Of a stretch of 64,000 nucleotides of DNA, positions 22,326 through 34,200 are shown one piece after another. A model generated the notes under the pieces. That model saw only the letters and a list, made by a program, of their open reading frames with translations. It did no database searches and was not told the origin of the DNA. The DNA comes from Morella rubra (Eukaryota; Streptophyta; Magnoliopsida; Fagales; Myricaceae). Each line of letters starts with the position of its first letter. The first letter of the stretch is position 1. Made by a program: the position numbers and the translations under genes. Location: positions 13,985,811-14,049,810 of the forward strand of contig CM025852.1 in assembly GCA_003952965.2 (NCBI GenBank), in the 5' to 3' direction.

Positions 22326-23185
22326 AATTCAATGCCCGAAAGTAACAATAAAAGGTTATTAACAATAGCAACGAAGAATTGTGTAAATAAGGGGTCACAG
22401 ACCAGACTCAGGTTAAAAGGCATAGACTCATAGCAGTCTTGCCTTTTCTTTCCCGTCATCGTGAGTGGCGCGCACTATGACAGAAAGTAACGATAAACGT
22501 GATGTTTCTGTCAATTATATGAGCTGCTAAGCTCTAAAAGTTGCAGTAAAGTTGATGTACCAGACGCACTCGGGAGTGAAATACCCATAAACCGTGAACA
22601 TGCCAATTGTTTACTAATTCTTTATCTGTGATTGAAAAGCGAACGCGGAAGCTTTCTACTCCCAAGGGTCGTTGAGGTCTAATATCACGTCTTTTGCCTC
22701 AAGTTGCGTGTTGTCTCAGCTTTCCTTAGCGCTAAACATGCTACTTTTTCTTTTCCAATAGGCCAAAAAAAGAAATGACTCTCCGCCCAACCTAACAAAG
22801 TAATGTCAAATAAGTTCGTTAGCTACCACTATTAATACGTTAAACTCTCGAACTTAGAAAATCAATCAATTTACTCTTTAAAATAAAATTCGACTCATTT
22901 TATAACACATGTAATGCAATTTTGACAGATGAATTTTTTTTAAAGACATAAATTATTGAAATTTAATAGTTTTATAACTCATTGTATTAAAGATGATAGT
23001 TGAGATTCTTATTTGAGAGTATTTTAATAGTTTGGAACCTTGAGAAGGCATACAGACGAATTTTTAATTTTGGTACGTAAAAAAGGAAAGAACATGGCAG
23101 CATGAACAATAAGCTGATTCAAGATACTGACTCCCTACGAGAGTTAAATTGGTTAATTGAGGGCCTATCTTTTGTTTTTTTTTTT

Positions 23186-23572
23186 GTTAAATACACTTTG
23201 CCCCCTTATCTTTGGGGTCATTTACACTTTGCACCTCGATGTATTATTTTTGACACATTGGACCCTTAACTTACACATTTTTTCAATTTGACCCCGTACC
23301 CAAATTGCCTATCAATTTAGACGGATTCCGTCAAAACGTGGGGTGCAATGTGTAAATACCCTAAAGATAAGGGGGGCAATGTGTACATGCCAAAAGATAA
23401 GGGGGCAATGTGTAAATATTTTGACGGAATCCGTCTAAATTGACGGGCAATTTGGGTACGGGGTCCAAATTGAAAAAATATGTAAGTTAAGGGGTCCAAT
23501 GTGTCAAAAATAATACATCGGGGTGCAAAGTGTAAATGACCCCAAAGATAAGGGGGGCATAGTGTATTTAAC
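23186..23572. mobile_element. Foldback MITE with long terminal inverted repeats, 387 bp
   Basis: The left end GTTAAATACACTTTGCCCCC and right end GGGGGGCATAGTGTATTTAAC are near-perfect inverted copies, and the arms extend inward well over 100 bases (ATTTTGACGGAATCCG pairs with CGGATTCCGTCAAAAC). The middle contains near-tandem units with GATAAGGGGGGCAATGTGT. Poly-T flanks both ends, so a nine-base target duplication as in Mutator-type elements is possible but cannot be proven. It has no coding capacity. Confidence 0.78.
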
Positions 23573-23803
23573 CCTTTTTTTTTTTAATCATGATAGTTCT
23601 TTCATTCCTCAAGTAATTTCAAATAGCTCAATTACACGCTGTAAGGGGTGTGTAGAGATGATGAGCCAACTATCTACTGGGACGAATGGTCGTACAAATC
23701 CAAACAGGACATGGAACTGAAATGATTACAAACTCTAATAGGCAAAAAGTAGTAGACATAAACCCTATCAACCGAGCCTAACCAAAACCAAAAGCATCAC
23801 AAC

Positions 23804-24559
23804 TAGGGGTGCTCATTTTCACCGGCGGTGGGTGGCGGTTTTAACCGCTAAAACCGCCACCGCTACCGGTACGTAATCGGCAAGGGCGGTTATTGTACCT
23901 TAACGGTGCGGTGGCGGTGTCAAATATGTGATTCCGTCAATTACGGTGACGGTGACGGTTTTCGCCAACTGTCACCTACACTACCGTTAACCCCCTAGTT
24001 GAGACTTAAGATGATTATTAATTATGTGACATACTTTTGTTGGGCTTTTGTTGGAATATTTTAGTTGGTTTATGTCACATTGTTAGACACTTTTATTGGA
24101 CTTTAGTCTTTTATACTTGAATATGATATTATGTTGACTTTTGGACAGCTTATTATATTTATTATGATTATTAATGATTATGATATTATGTTTAAATAGG
24201 TTATGATATTTGTCCATTTGATATGATTATTGATTATGATATTATGTTGGAAATTTAAACAAGTTATGATATTTGAATGATTATATTTGTTACTTATACA
24301 TAGGCATCAAATGGTCTTAAAGGTCCAAAAAAAATCCAAGGAAAACAGTCCAAAACAGTGAAAAAAAAATGAAAAGCTTGGCCTAACGGTTTAAGCAGTT
24401 ATCGTATAACCGTTACCGTTAATACCGTTACTAGTAAAGGCGGTTATTGTGCCTTAGCGGTGCGGTGGTGGTGTCAATTATGTGATTCCGTCAATTGCGG
24501 TGACGGTGACGGTGACGGTTTCGCCAAACTGTCACCTATACTACCGTTAACCACCCCTA
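23804..24559. mobile_element. Non-autonomous hAT element (MITE), 756 bp, 8-bp target duplication
   Basis: Ends are TAGGGGTG and CACCCCTA, perfect eight-base inverted repeats. The flanking ATCACAAC occurs at 23796-23803 and 24560-24567, an exact eight-base target duplication typical of hAT transposons. Subterminal regions carry many copies of GACGGT/ACCGTT and GGCGGT motifs, which in hAT elements serve as transposase binding sites. The interior is AT-rich and non-coding. It must rely on a transposase elsewhere. Confidence 0.9.
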
Positions 24560-25522
24560 ATCACAACAACATCCGAATGCCGACTTTTATTTATTCTATT
24601 TGTTTTGTTCTACCTTTGAAAGTCATCAGTATTAAAATGTTACATATTTAACGACCAAATGATGGATATCCAAGAAGATTATTTAATTATCTTCAATCCT
24701 TTTGTCGATTCCAATTAACAATAAAAAACAAAAACAAAAAAGGAGTAAGAAAGTCTTAGAAAACAAGATCATAACATTTATGGTTTTACTTACTTTTCAG
24801 TTCATATACATCATTCATGCCACAAAAGCGTCGATTTAATCTAAATATGATTAATGTTAATATTTAAATTTGATATTTATTTTTATAGAGCGCGGTCGGA
24901 AATTTTGATAGTCTAGATTCTTCTTAATTGATCTCTTTCTACTATAGTTATGTCTAAACAGAAACTACTCTAACCTAGTTTCCTTACTCTTTTTGCATAG
25001 AAAGAAATTAATATACATTGTTAGTCGTATATGTTCTTGGGAACTAAAGTTTTTTTTTTATTATTGGAAAACGTCACTTTAAGAATTAAAGACTTTTTTT
25101 TTATTAGAAATTTCACTTTGCACTCGCAAAATAATATTATATTAAATATTTATAAAACATGTCGCATGATTTTAATTATTTAAAAATATATAATGATGAG
25201 GATTTAATAAGAAAAATTTAAGTAATATTTGAGTATTAAAATTTTAAAATATATGAGTCAGTGAAAAAATTAGATTAGTTCACAGAAATTAGTAAAAAAA
25301 ATAAAAAGATAAAAAATTTAAATAAATATTATAAAAAATAATTTAATAGTGAAAGATTATTTTATAATTTTTTTTAATTAAAGAAAAAATCGCATTGACT
25401 GTCCACGTAAAAGTGAATTTTCCTTCCTTTCATTTAGAAAAAATAAATTAAAATTTTCTTCTTCGTTTTGGATTCTCTAGACAGTTATGGTGACGAATTT
25501 CCATCCAAAAAATTTTTACACT

Positions 25523-26132
25523 CATTAAAAAATTATAAAATAATCTCTTTTTTTTTATCAAATTTTTTTTATTATAATATTTATTTAAATTTTTTTTTCT
25601 TCACTTTTTTATTAAAACACATAAAATATCTTCAATTTTTTTACTAACTCTAAAACTCTCAAAATTTTTAAACCTAGCAATTTCTACAGCAGAACACTCC
25701 TGTCCCTGAGAGTACGGATTTTCTGTGTTTTTTTGTTGGGCCAAGAAGTTCGGAGCCATTTTTTTCCGTATTTCGAACCGGGCGATGAACAGCCAGTTCA
25801 ACCTCACTCACTCTCTGGCTTTCACCCCCAGTCTCCGACGTCTACGCATGAGGCATTGCACTTTCAAAAGCCTTCAATACTCACCGACCAAGCCCCTCGC
25901 CTTCCCTCTTCCTTCTCTCCACTAAATAGCAAAAAGCGAAAACAACAACCCAGCTTCAAAAGCAAAAGCAAAAGATACACAATCGCACACCATAAAGCTA
26001 AGAAAAGCAGACCAAAGCAGACCTTACTAAGCAAACTCGCATTAACAAGGACATCCCACATATATACTCTGCACCCATGTCTCATCGTCCTTACTCTTCC
26101 TCACGCTCAACGACCCTTTTGAGCTCAGGCCA
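25523..26132 (+). promoter_or_regulatory. Upstream region and 5' leader of the callose synthase gene
   Basis: AT-rich DNA up to about 25680 gives way to balanced sequence. A TATATA at 26061-26066 sits 67 bases before the start codon at 26133 and could be the TATA box. If so, transcription would start near 26090, after the out-of-frame ATG at 26077, so that ATG would not be in the transcript. A longer leader starting near 25700 is equally possible. Confidence 0.4.
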
Positions 26133-29100
26133 ATGGCAGAGATTGTGGTTGCAGAGCCTAGCTATGAAGTTGACACAACGGACACGAGACCGGTTACACG
26201 GCTACTTACTGCTGGTTACGGATTCGCTGAGCCGTTCGAGAGTGAAAGGTTGCCGGCCTCTTTGGCGTCCGAAATCCAAAGGTTTCTTCGTGTTGCCAAC
26301 TTGATTGAAGTCGAGGAGCCTCGTATTGCTTATCTTTGTAAGTTGTTTGTGCTCTGAGGCTGTTGGGTTTGTTTGACTTATTTTAGTATGTAATTGAAAG
26401 GGCTGCACTGCTAATTCCTAGTTCTTTGGATATTGGCTTTGTCCGAAAATCTGAATATATAGAAGGTTTTTTAGGCTAACGCAGATATGTTGGTTCACAT
26501 CTGATTAAGATTTTTCATTTTACTCTTATCTCTCGGTTAAGTTTCAGTAGGATGGCGGAGACTAATATTTTTGACTTTCTCTTGCGCGTATTTGACAATT
26601 GAAGATAAGTTTCCTGAATTATGTTTTCTCAAAACAGAGAACAAGGCCCGTGGCATTCTTCTACTCATTCAGATTGACTTCGAGGTTTTTAGTCACTCTT
26701 TTGACAAACCATTCCCACAAACGATATCTATTAACTGGACCAGCTAATTGGGTTGGGAGCAGTTGAGTGGGAGTCTTGGTTTTATTAGCTTTCAAAACTT
26801 AATGATTTAAGCTTAATCACTTCTCTTTTTTCTTCCTTCTCTTCTTCTAACAAACAAAAGAGGAAAATAATGATAATGCGTGTCACTTCACATTAATTCT
26901 CAGAGTACCAGAACTCTACTTTCTAGTAAGAAGTGATGAATCAAGAATTCCTCTGGGTATATTTGTTCTTCTCATTGGATGCAAAGTTAGAAAAATGGGT
27001 CAATGTCAGAGCTGGCAGAGAACCTTGTCACATATGAGAAGTTCTGTGATAGCTCTTTGATCAAGTCGGTAGAGTTCCTTAGTTTTGTAAAGTCACTTTG
27101 ATCAAGCTATCTCTCGAAAGGCGGTAGAGTCACTTTGATCAAGTCTACTCTCGCTAATCTCCCGACTTATTTCTTGTCTCTCTTCCCTATCCCCTCTGCT
27201 GAGGCTAGTAGATTGGAGACGTTACAAAGGAATTTCTTGTGGGGTAGTGATGGTGATCAGCACAAGTTTCATTTGCTTAATTGGGATAAGGTTTGCAGCC
27301 GTATTAGATTTGGTGGTTTGGGTATTAGACGGTTGTCCATTTTCAATAAGGCTTTGCTTTGGTGGTGGCGCTTTGCTTGTCTAATTGTTTATTGAATGGT
27401 GGTTTGCGGGTGTGAATGGGTGGGCAGCATATTACTGAAGACGGTGGCTTTGCTTGGGAAGTGGCTGTGGCGCTTCGCTTTGAGCGTAATTGTTTGTGTG
27501 TAGAAGTTTGGGTGTGAGTGGGTGGGTGGATTCAGCAAGGTGGGGAGGTATATCAGCAAATGGGGGGATTTTTTTAATCAGAATATCCGGTTTGTGGTGG
27601 GCGGTGGTACTAGTGTTCGTTTCTGGAGCGATCTTTGGTGTGGTGATCATCCTTTGAGGTTTGCTTTTCCGCTTCTCTTCGCCCTTGCTAGAGATAAGGA
27701 TGCCTTGGTGGCGGATTATTGGGAGGGGAATCAGGTTCGGGGGTTTGGAACGTTCCATTTTTTAGGGCAGCAAATGATTGGGAGGTTGAGGTTTTTTCGT
27801 CCTTTTTAAATCTCCTTTATGCCACGGTCGTAAGGAGTGGGGTTGATGATAGATTGTGCTGGTTGGGGTCCAAATCCGGCAAGTTCTCGGTGAAGTCGAT
27901 GTATGGGCTTCTTTATTGCAGCCCCTCTGTGTCGTTCCCTTGGAAGCAGATTTGGCGTTCCTTTGCTCCCATGAGAGTATCCTTCTTTGTGTGGGAGGCT
28001 GCCCACGAAAGAGTTCTGACCATCGATAATCTTAGGAGGAGGGGGCTGTGTTTATTGGATTGGTGTTTCCTTTGTAGATGTAGTGGGGAATCCGTGAATC
28101 ATCTTTTTCTTCACTGTGAGGTGGCCAGGGATCTTTGGGCTCACGTGCTCAAAATAATGGATTATTGTTGGGTTATGCCTCCGAAGGTGCTGAATGTTTT
28201 GTTTTGCTGGAAGAGAAAGTTTGATGATCCACATGCTCTATTTGTGTGGAATTTGATCCCCTTGTGCATTTGGTGGACTCTTTGGAGGGAGAGAAATGAT
28301 AGATGCTTCGAGAACACTTTTTCGTCTATGGAGGGTTTGAGGGGCCAGCTGATGTCTTCTCTTTTTTTTGGGCCAAAGCTGTGTTGGGTTTTCTTTCTGT
28401 GATTTTTCTGAATTCCTTAGTTTTGTAGCTTGCTTGACTTAGGTTTCAGTATAGCTCTTTGTACTGTTCCTTCCTTGGTTTTTTTAATAAAGCTTTTCTT
28501 ACTTGTCAAAAAAATAAAAATTAAGGCATAATGTATTTTGATTGCTTGAATTCCTCCACAGGCCGATTCCATGCCTTTGAAATAGCTCATAACTTGGACC
28601 GCAATTCCAGCGGGAGGGGTGTTCGGCAGTTCAAAACTTCGCTACTCCAACGACTTGAACAGGTAGTCACTCACCTTGAAGCTTGTCTAATAAACGTGCG
28701 AAATTGCTTATCGGCAAGTCACATCTCTGCATTTATATGAATTGCTTGCATCAATATGCAGGACAACTAGCTTTAGATTTGTTTTCATCTTGTCCTTTAT
28801 TTACCAAATAGTGTATGCTGACGAGATTTTATGCTTAGCTTAAGCAAACAGCCAAGGCTTTCTGAAATAGTTTTGTACTTTCTATCATGAATCCTTGCTC
28901 CATTAGCATGAAACGGGAGAAATGGAGAGCAAATATGACTGACATCAATAATATTTCTAACAATGTAGCATTTTGTGAACTTCATTTGGATACATAACTG
29001 TTAAGCCTCAAGAGTCACAAACAAACTTAAGTCACTAAGTAATGTTTCTAGCTTCCTAATTTCCTGTTTTAATTCTTTCAAAAGCTTCTGAAAATCGGTT

Positions 29101-31284
29101 TCTTTAGGTAGGTAAGTATGATTCATTGACAAAGTTCAAAGCACAGCTCATGACTTACAATTTCTTAAAGCTTTAAGCGACGTATGTTGTTAGTGAGCAA
29201 GAAAAGGACAAATTTTGAGATCGATCGTTGTGATACTGATCCAATTTACTTTTCCACCAAAATGTAATGCCACCTGGTTACATGAAATAAATATATTAGT
29301 TTCTTTATCTCGGAACCAGTCTAAGTAGAACTTTCTTTGTTGGGAAGCTATGCAGTTTTCCTTCTGCGACTGGTTGAAACAAACATGATATTACCTGGTG
29401 TAGCATATTTTCCCCTCGTGTCTATTCCCTTGTGTTTCTTTGTTTCGGCAATACAATTTCTTCATCTCTTAGCTTTTATTTCCTGGCTTACTGATGTTCT
29501 TTTTTCCCCTTTATTCTCTATATGCTTTTGATATTTTCATGTGTTTCTCGGCCTTCAATGAAATTATAGGATGAAGAAGTTACAATCAGGAGAAGAAAGG
29601 AAAAGAGTGATATACGTGAACTCAGACGTGTTTATCGTGTGTACAAGGAGTATTTGATCAAACATAATGGAGACTTTCAGTTTGGAAATAGGTAATCAGG
29701 CCTTATTTTTTAGGATATGTCATTGAGCTTCTTTTCAGGTAATTCTACCTGGTTGTGCCCACTAAGCTACTTAGTCTAATTACTTTTATCTGTAGAATTG
29801 ACAGAGAGAGGTTAATAGATGCATGCAATATTGCTGTTGTTTTGTTTGAAGTGTTGGAGGCAGTTACAAATGCAGAGGGCCCGCAGGTGGTTTCCCTTTT
29901 TGTTTTCTTTTTCCTCTGTTATTTTCAGTCATTTTAATATGGACTTAACAAACCAATAGCGGGTGCCTAAAACACTACAAGTCGTATTCTCAGTTTTACT
30001 CTTTTACTCTCCCAAAATAGGCACATGCTGATAGAGCTGGCATCCATGTAAAATTTGAGTTCAACATTCTCCCACTCGATCATGGAGGTATTCAGCAGCC
30101 AATTATGCAGCTACCCGAGGTCTGATGCTGTATGGAAAATCAAAAAGATTTCTTTTGATTTTTCCAATTAAGTTAATCTGCTGAGTGATCATATTAGTTC
30201 ATGGTGCTGCAACTTGCCTAAGTTGTGATGCAGTCTAACAAGTTTGCTAACCAGCTGATGAATGATACAGATCAGGGCTGCAATTGCTGCCATCCGCAAC
30301 ATTCATGGTTTACCTTCAGCCCAAGATTTTCAGGGACATGGGACAGTCAGAGATTTGTTTGACTGTCTTCATTATTGGTTTGGATTTCAGGTAATTTATC
30401 CCTGGTTTTTCCTTTCACTTCCTTTTCTCATTCTTCTGCACATGGTATCATTTCCATGAAGGCTGCAAATTGGAAATTCATGACATTGTCTATTTCCTAA
30501 GCTGCCTACTTTCAAAGCAGAAATATTACTCATATCATTGCTGTGTCTGGATCAGAAAGATAATGCTGCTAACCAGAAAGAGCATCTGATTCTCCTCCTT
30601 GCTAACATGCACATTCGGCACACTCATGACCAGGCATCTAATTCAAAGGTATTTTTTTTCCTTAATTTTTAATTTTGGTTTTACTTTATCTTTCACTTTG
30701 TAATATTTAATATTCTTTCTGATGCAGTTAAGTGATGGTGCTGTGGATGCATTGATGAGCAAGTTTTTTGATAATTATACAAATTGGTGCAAATTTTTGG
30801 GGAGAAAAAGCAACATTCGGTGAGAAAAGGGCTCTAATTTGCCCCTTGATTTGCATCAAAGCGATTTGAAATCATTTTCTTCTTCTCTTTTGTTAACACA
30901 ATTATTTATATCCTATCTTCTTTTTCTGTAGTTACTCTTTTTGGCTAGAATTTGCAGTAATATATTTATTTCTGCTTGTTATGTTCCTTTCATTTTTCCC
31001 GCTACTCTTTTCTCCAAATATGTTTATCATACACTCACTCTTTTCTCTCTAGTTTCCCTGCACCAGATATCTCTTTGGTTTCACATTCATGTGGTTTAGT
31101 TTATATCTGGTTTACATTTTATTTTCTTAGTGTATGATACTCTAATTGTTCATGCAGGTTACCTGGTGTGAAACAAGAAGCCCAACAATACAAGATTTTA
31201 TATATAGGACTTCACCTTCTTATATGGGGGGAGGCTGCAAACTTGCGGCTCATGCCAGAGTGCCTCTGTTATATTTTTCACCAT
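26133..31284 (+). CDS. CALS8: Callose synthase exons 1-9 (residues 1-350)
   Basis: Exons: 26133-26337, 28562-28662, 29570-29691, 29796-29886, 30021-30119, 30271-30390, 30556-30648, 30728-30819, 31158-31284. The start ATG at 26133 gives [14 protein letters not shown] and leads directly into the conserved [15 protein letters not shown]. Exons 1-4 encode the Vta1-like N-terminal region, including [18 protein letters not shown] split across intron 1. Exons 5-7 encode [12 protein letters not shown] and the conserved [14 protein letters not shown]. Exons 8-9 encode [12 protein letters not shown] and the FKS1_dom1 core [21 protein letters not shown]. This part is cytosolic and in the family is thought to bind regulatory partners. 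Confidence 0.9.
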
Positions 31285-34200
31285 GTGAGCTGAGAAATTC
31301 TTTCTGCCATCACTGATTCTACCTCCCTTTTTTTTTTTTCTATTTCATTTTTTTGTGAAACGAAGTATTCTGCTTTAGATATCAATATTATGATCTGGTT
31401 ATTCTGATTGGGGAACTTATTCTTGTCTTCGGTAAGCAAACCATGCTAACTCAAAATCCGAGAGGAGTGCGATCCTCAAAATTGATGGGTTAGAATTCTG
31501 AAAGATCCTTTCTGTTAGTAAATCCCATACAAACGAACCCCATTCATACAAAGAATGCATGAGTACTGTTGCATTGAACCTAAGCAAACCTTCTTGCAAT
31601 AATTTGGAGGAACAAATGCGCTTAAAGCAGCTATCAGGTTTCTTATTCAAGTCAAGTTGCCCAGAAATAAAAAGGAAAAGGGAAAAAATTTTATTGCACC
31701 TCTTGTGGACAAGTTTTTTGTATAATACATATATGTGCAAATAATTTTGGTTAGTATGTTCATTAACCAGACTATATACAAATACACACGCACACATGGT
31801 GTGTATGTGTGTGTTTTTGCCTGTGAATCTTGCTTTCCTAAAGCTTAGGACTCTTATGTGGTTATATAATCTGTTCCAGAGGATAGTTACTATGTAACTT
31901 CCTACATTATTAAAAAACTGAAGCAGTGAAGGATGGAGAAGAATAAGATATTTAAAAAACGAGAAAAAAGGACAAGGAAATTAATCTTGGATAATTATGA
32001 TTTGCAGCAAGTATTTTTACAGGCCCATTCTAAGAAACATTATTAATTGCCATCATTTTTGTTGATGATATCAGTATGAATTTTTGTTGAGGTTAAGTAA
32101 AGATAGGCAATATCTTATGAGGCAGAACTATATTTTGCCATCATTATCTTGTAAGCTGTTTTACCCGAGTGTATTTCAGCTCTGCATTTGCTGCCATGTG
32201 CTGTCCATGGTACTTCTAGGTCATGCGATCTTTCACCAACATATATACGGATACCTTAGCACTCTCTTTACATTATCACCAACAAGTTGATTGTTTATCA
32301 TATGAGAAAGAAGTTAATCAATATAAGGTTTGCTCCTCCTTAACTGAAGCTTATGCCACTGTATTTCCAAGATTATGTCTTCTGTAGATTAAGCCAAAAA
32401 CAATTAGTGAGTTGACGATGATGGCTCATTGAAGAAGGTTCTACCCTCTTGCTTATTTTTATTAATACATTAAACTATCTGTTCAGGCTCCATTTGTGGA
32501 GCTCTCCGCTGATGATGCTTTAACTTCTAAAAGGCAGAAGTTACTTTCAGCTGTTTGGTAATCCAAGGATGCTTCCACTTTTTTCCAATTTTATGAAGTG
32601 TCTTTTCAGAAGCAGCTTTTGTGTTGCTTCTATAACCACTTGCAGCTTATAAGAAATACTGGAATTATTTTGAAAGCTCTAGCCCTCTGAAAAGTACCTT
32701 TGCTCTTCTGGTGATTCTTATTGAGGAATGCTTTTCTATTTACTTACTGGTCTGGAAGCACTATCATCTTAAAAGATTAAAGTTCGTTCAGATGCCCTAG
32801 GGGCTTCAAAAGCCCAGGGTTGAGAAGATCTGATATGATGAATTATCCCCTTTAAATGATAAGAACCTATAGGTATTGATAAGTAGAAACTGCATATAAA
32901 GGACAAGTTTCTTTATTAAGGTCATGTTTGCAACCCTAAAAATCTGAAAATTTTAGAGAATGTTGTGAAAATTGAGGAGATTAGAGTTTTATTTGGTTTG
33001 GTGAGAAAATAGTATGTGTTTTGGAAATGGTGGGGACGAGAGAAAAAACTAATGATACTTTTTTATTGATAAAAAAATGCCCTAGCCGAAAAGGACTGAG
33101 AATGTGGGTCTTCCCATTTTTTTTTTCTCTCGAATATCTAACCGACTTTTACTTGGAAGTGAGAGGAGGAGAGGGAGAAGAGGGGAGCTGGGTTGGTCGG
33201 GGACCGAATTTCCGTCCCCGCCCCAGACCGAAACCCAGCTCCCCTGTTAATTGATGAGCAGGAGGGTAATTTCCCCCCAACGTGTTCCTCCCATTGAGGG
33301 CTGTTGGATGTCAGCCCTCGACTGCCATGCCGACAAATGACAATGGTGTTGGGCGGTGATTGACCTGTTTATCCCTGCAACAATGAAGAAGAAAAAGTCA
33401 GTTTTGACCCCTTGTTGGTAAATTGGAAAAAGTGGCAGCCATACACATGAATGCTGTGGGTCCCAGTGACTTTCAGTGACTATTATGTCCTTCTAAGTGT
33501 TTTAAAATGCATAGGAGTTTGAGGGTAAAGCTGTCATTGTCTGAGACAAAAACAGGGACAGAAGCGCCACATACCTAAAAGTCAAATGAACGATCCAAAA
33601 TTTGAATCATTCATGTTTGCATCCCAGAACAGCAGAAATTGCCATAATTTTCAAAGAAATCTGGTTTGCAAACACGACCTAAGTTTCAAATTATGGCGGT
33701 GTGGTCTCTGTAATATTTTCTATCAGAAAAGCTATTGATACTATAGTGCATGACAATTCATGCAATGCTACGTTCTAAATTAACCTCTGAGTTTGTTTGA
33801 ACTTTTGAAGGATTCGAGTACACACAGTGATTCCATTCTGCATATAGTACATGACAAGATACTCTGAATTCTTTGTTTTTTCTAAATTTTTTGTGAGTTT
33901 CTTATTGCCTGCCATGACACTTGACTTTTGAGTTTGACTATAGTTGTGGTACATAGCATTAATAATTAGTTTAAAGGTTACTTAAAGTGCATGACAATGG
34001 TATACCTCTTGAGCTATTGACTACTTGAGTAACAATTCTTGTGAATGAACTTGATGCTTTCCTACGCATTTTCCCAAATCTTCCGTAAAGGCAATGCATG
34101 AGAAGATTAATGTAGATATCAATATGCTTCATCTCTTATTGTTAATATGTAATTGTTTTTGTGAAGATGGCATATGAGTTGCATGGTATGTTAACTGGTG

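Larger units (their letters stand above)
21532..25522. repeat. Tandem duplication, copy B (about 4.0 kb)
   Basis: The second copy of 18661-21513, starting with the last 57 bases of the copia LTR and continuing through the same non-coding DNA. It retains the intact foldback MITE (23186-23572) and a hAT MITE (23804-24559) missing in copy A. After 24575 it resumes alignment with copy A from about 20626. Its right end near 25420-25522 has extra bases that copy A lacks. No coding sequence was recognised. Confidence 0.9.

Noticed and set aside
22111..22398. Open frame with a proline run on the minus strand
   Set aside because: The prolines come from the poly-G homopolymer read in reverse; the frame differs between copies A and B.
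23186..23572. Repeated GATAAGGGGGGCAATGTGT units considered as a CRISPR-like array
   Set aside because: The units lie within the arms of an inverted-repeat MITE in a plant genome, without spacers or cas genes.
31417..31797. 126-residue minus-strand open frame in intron 9
   Set aside because: No domain and located inside a well-supported intron.
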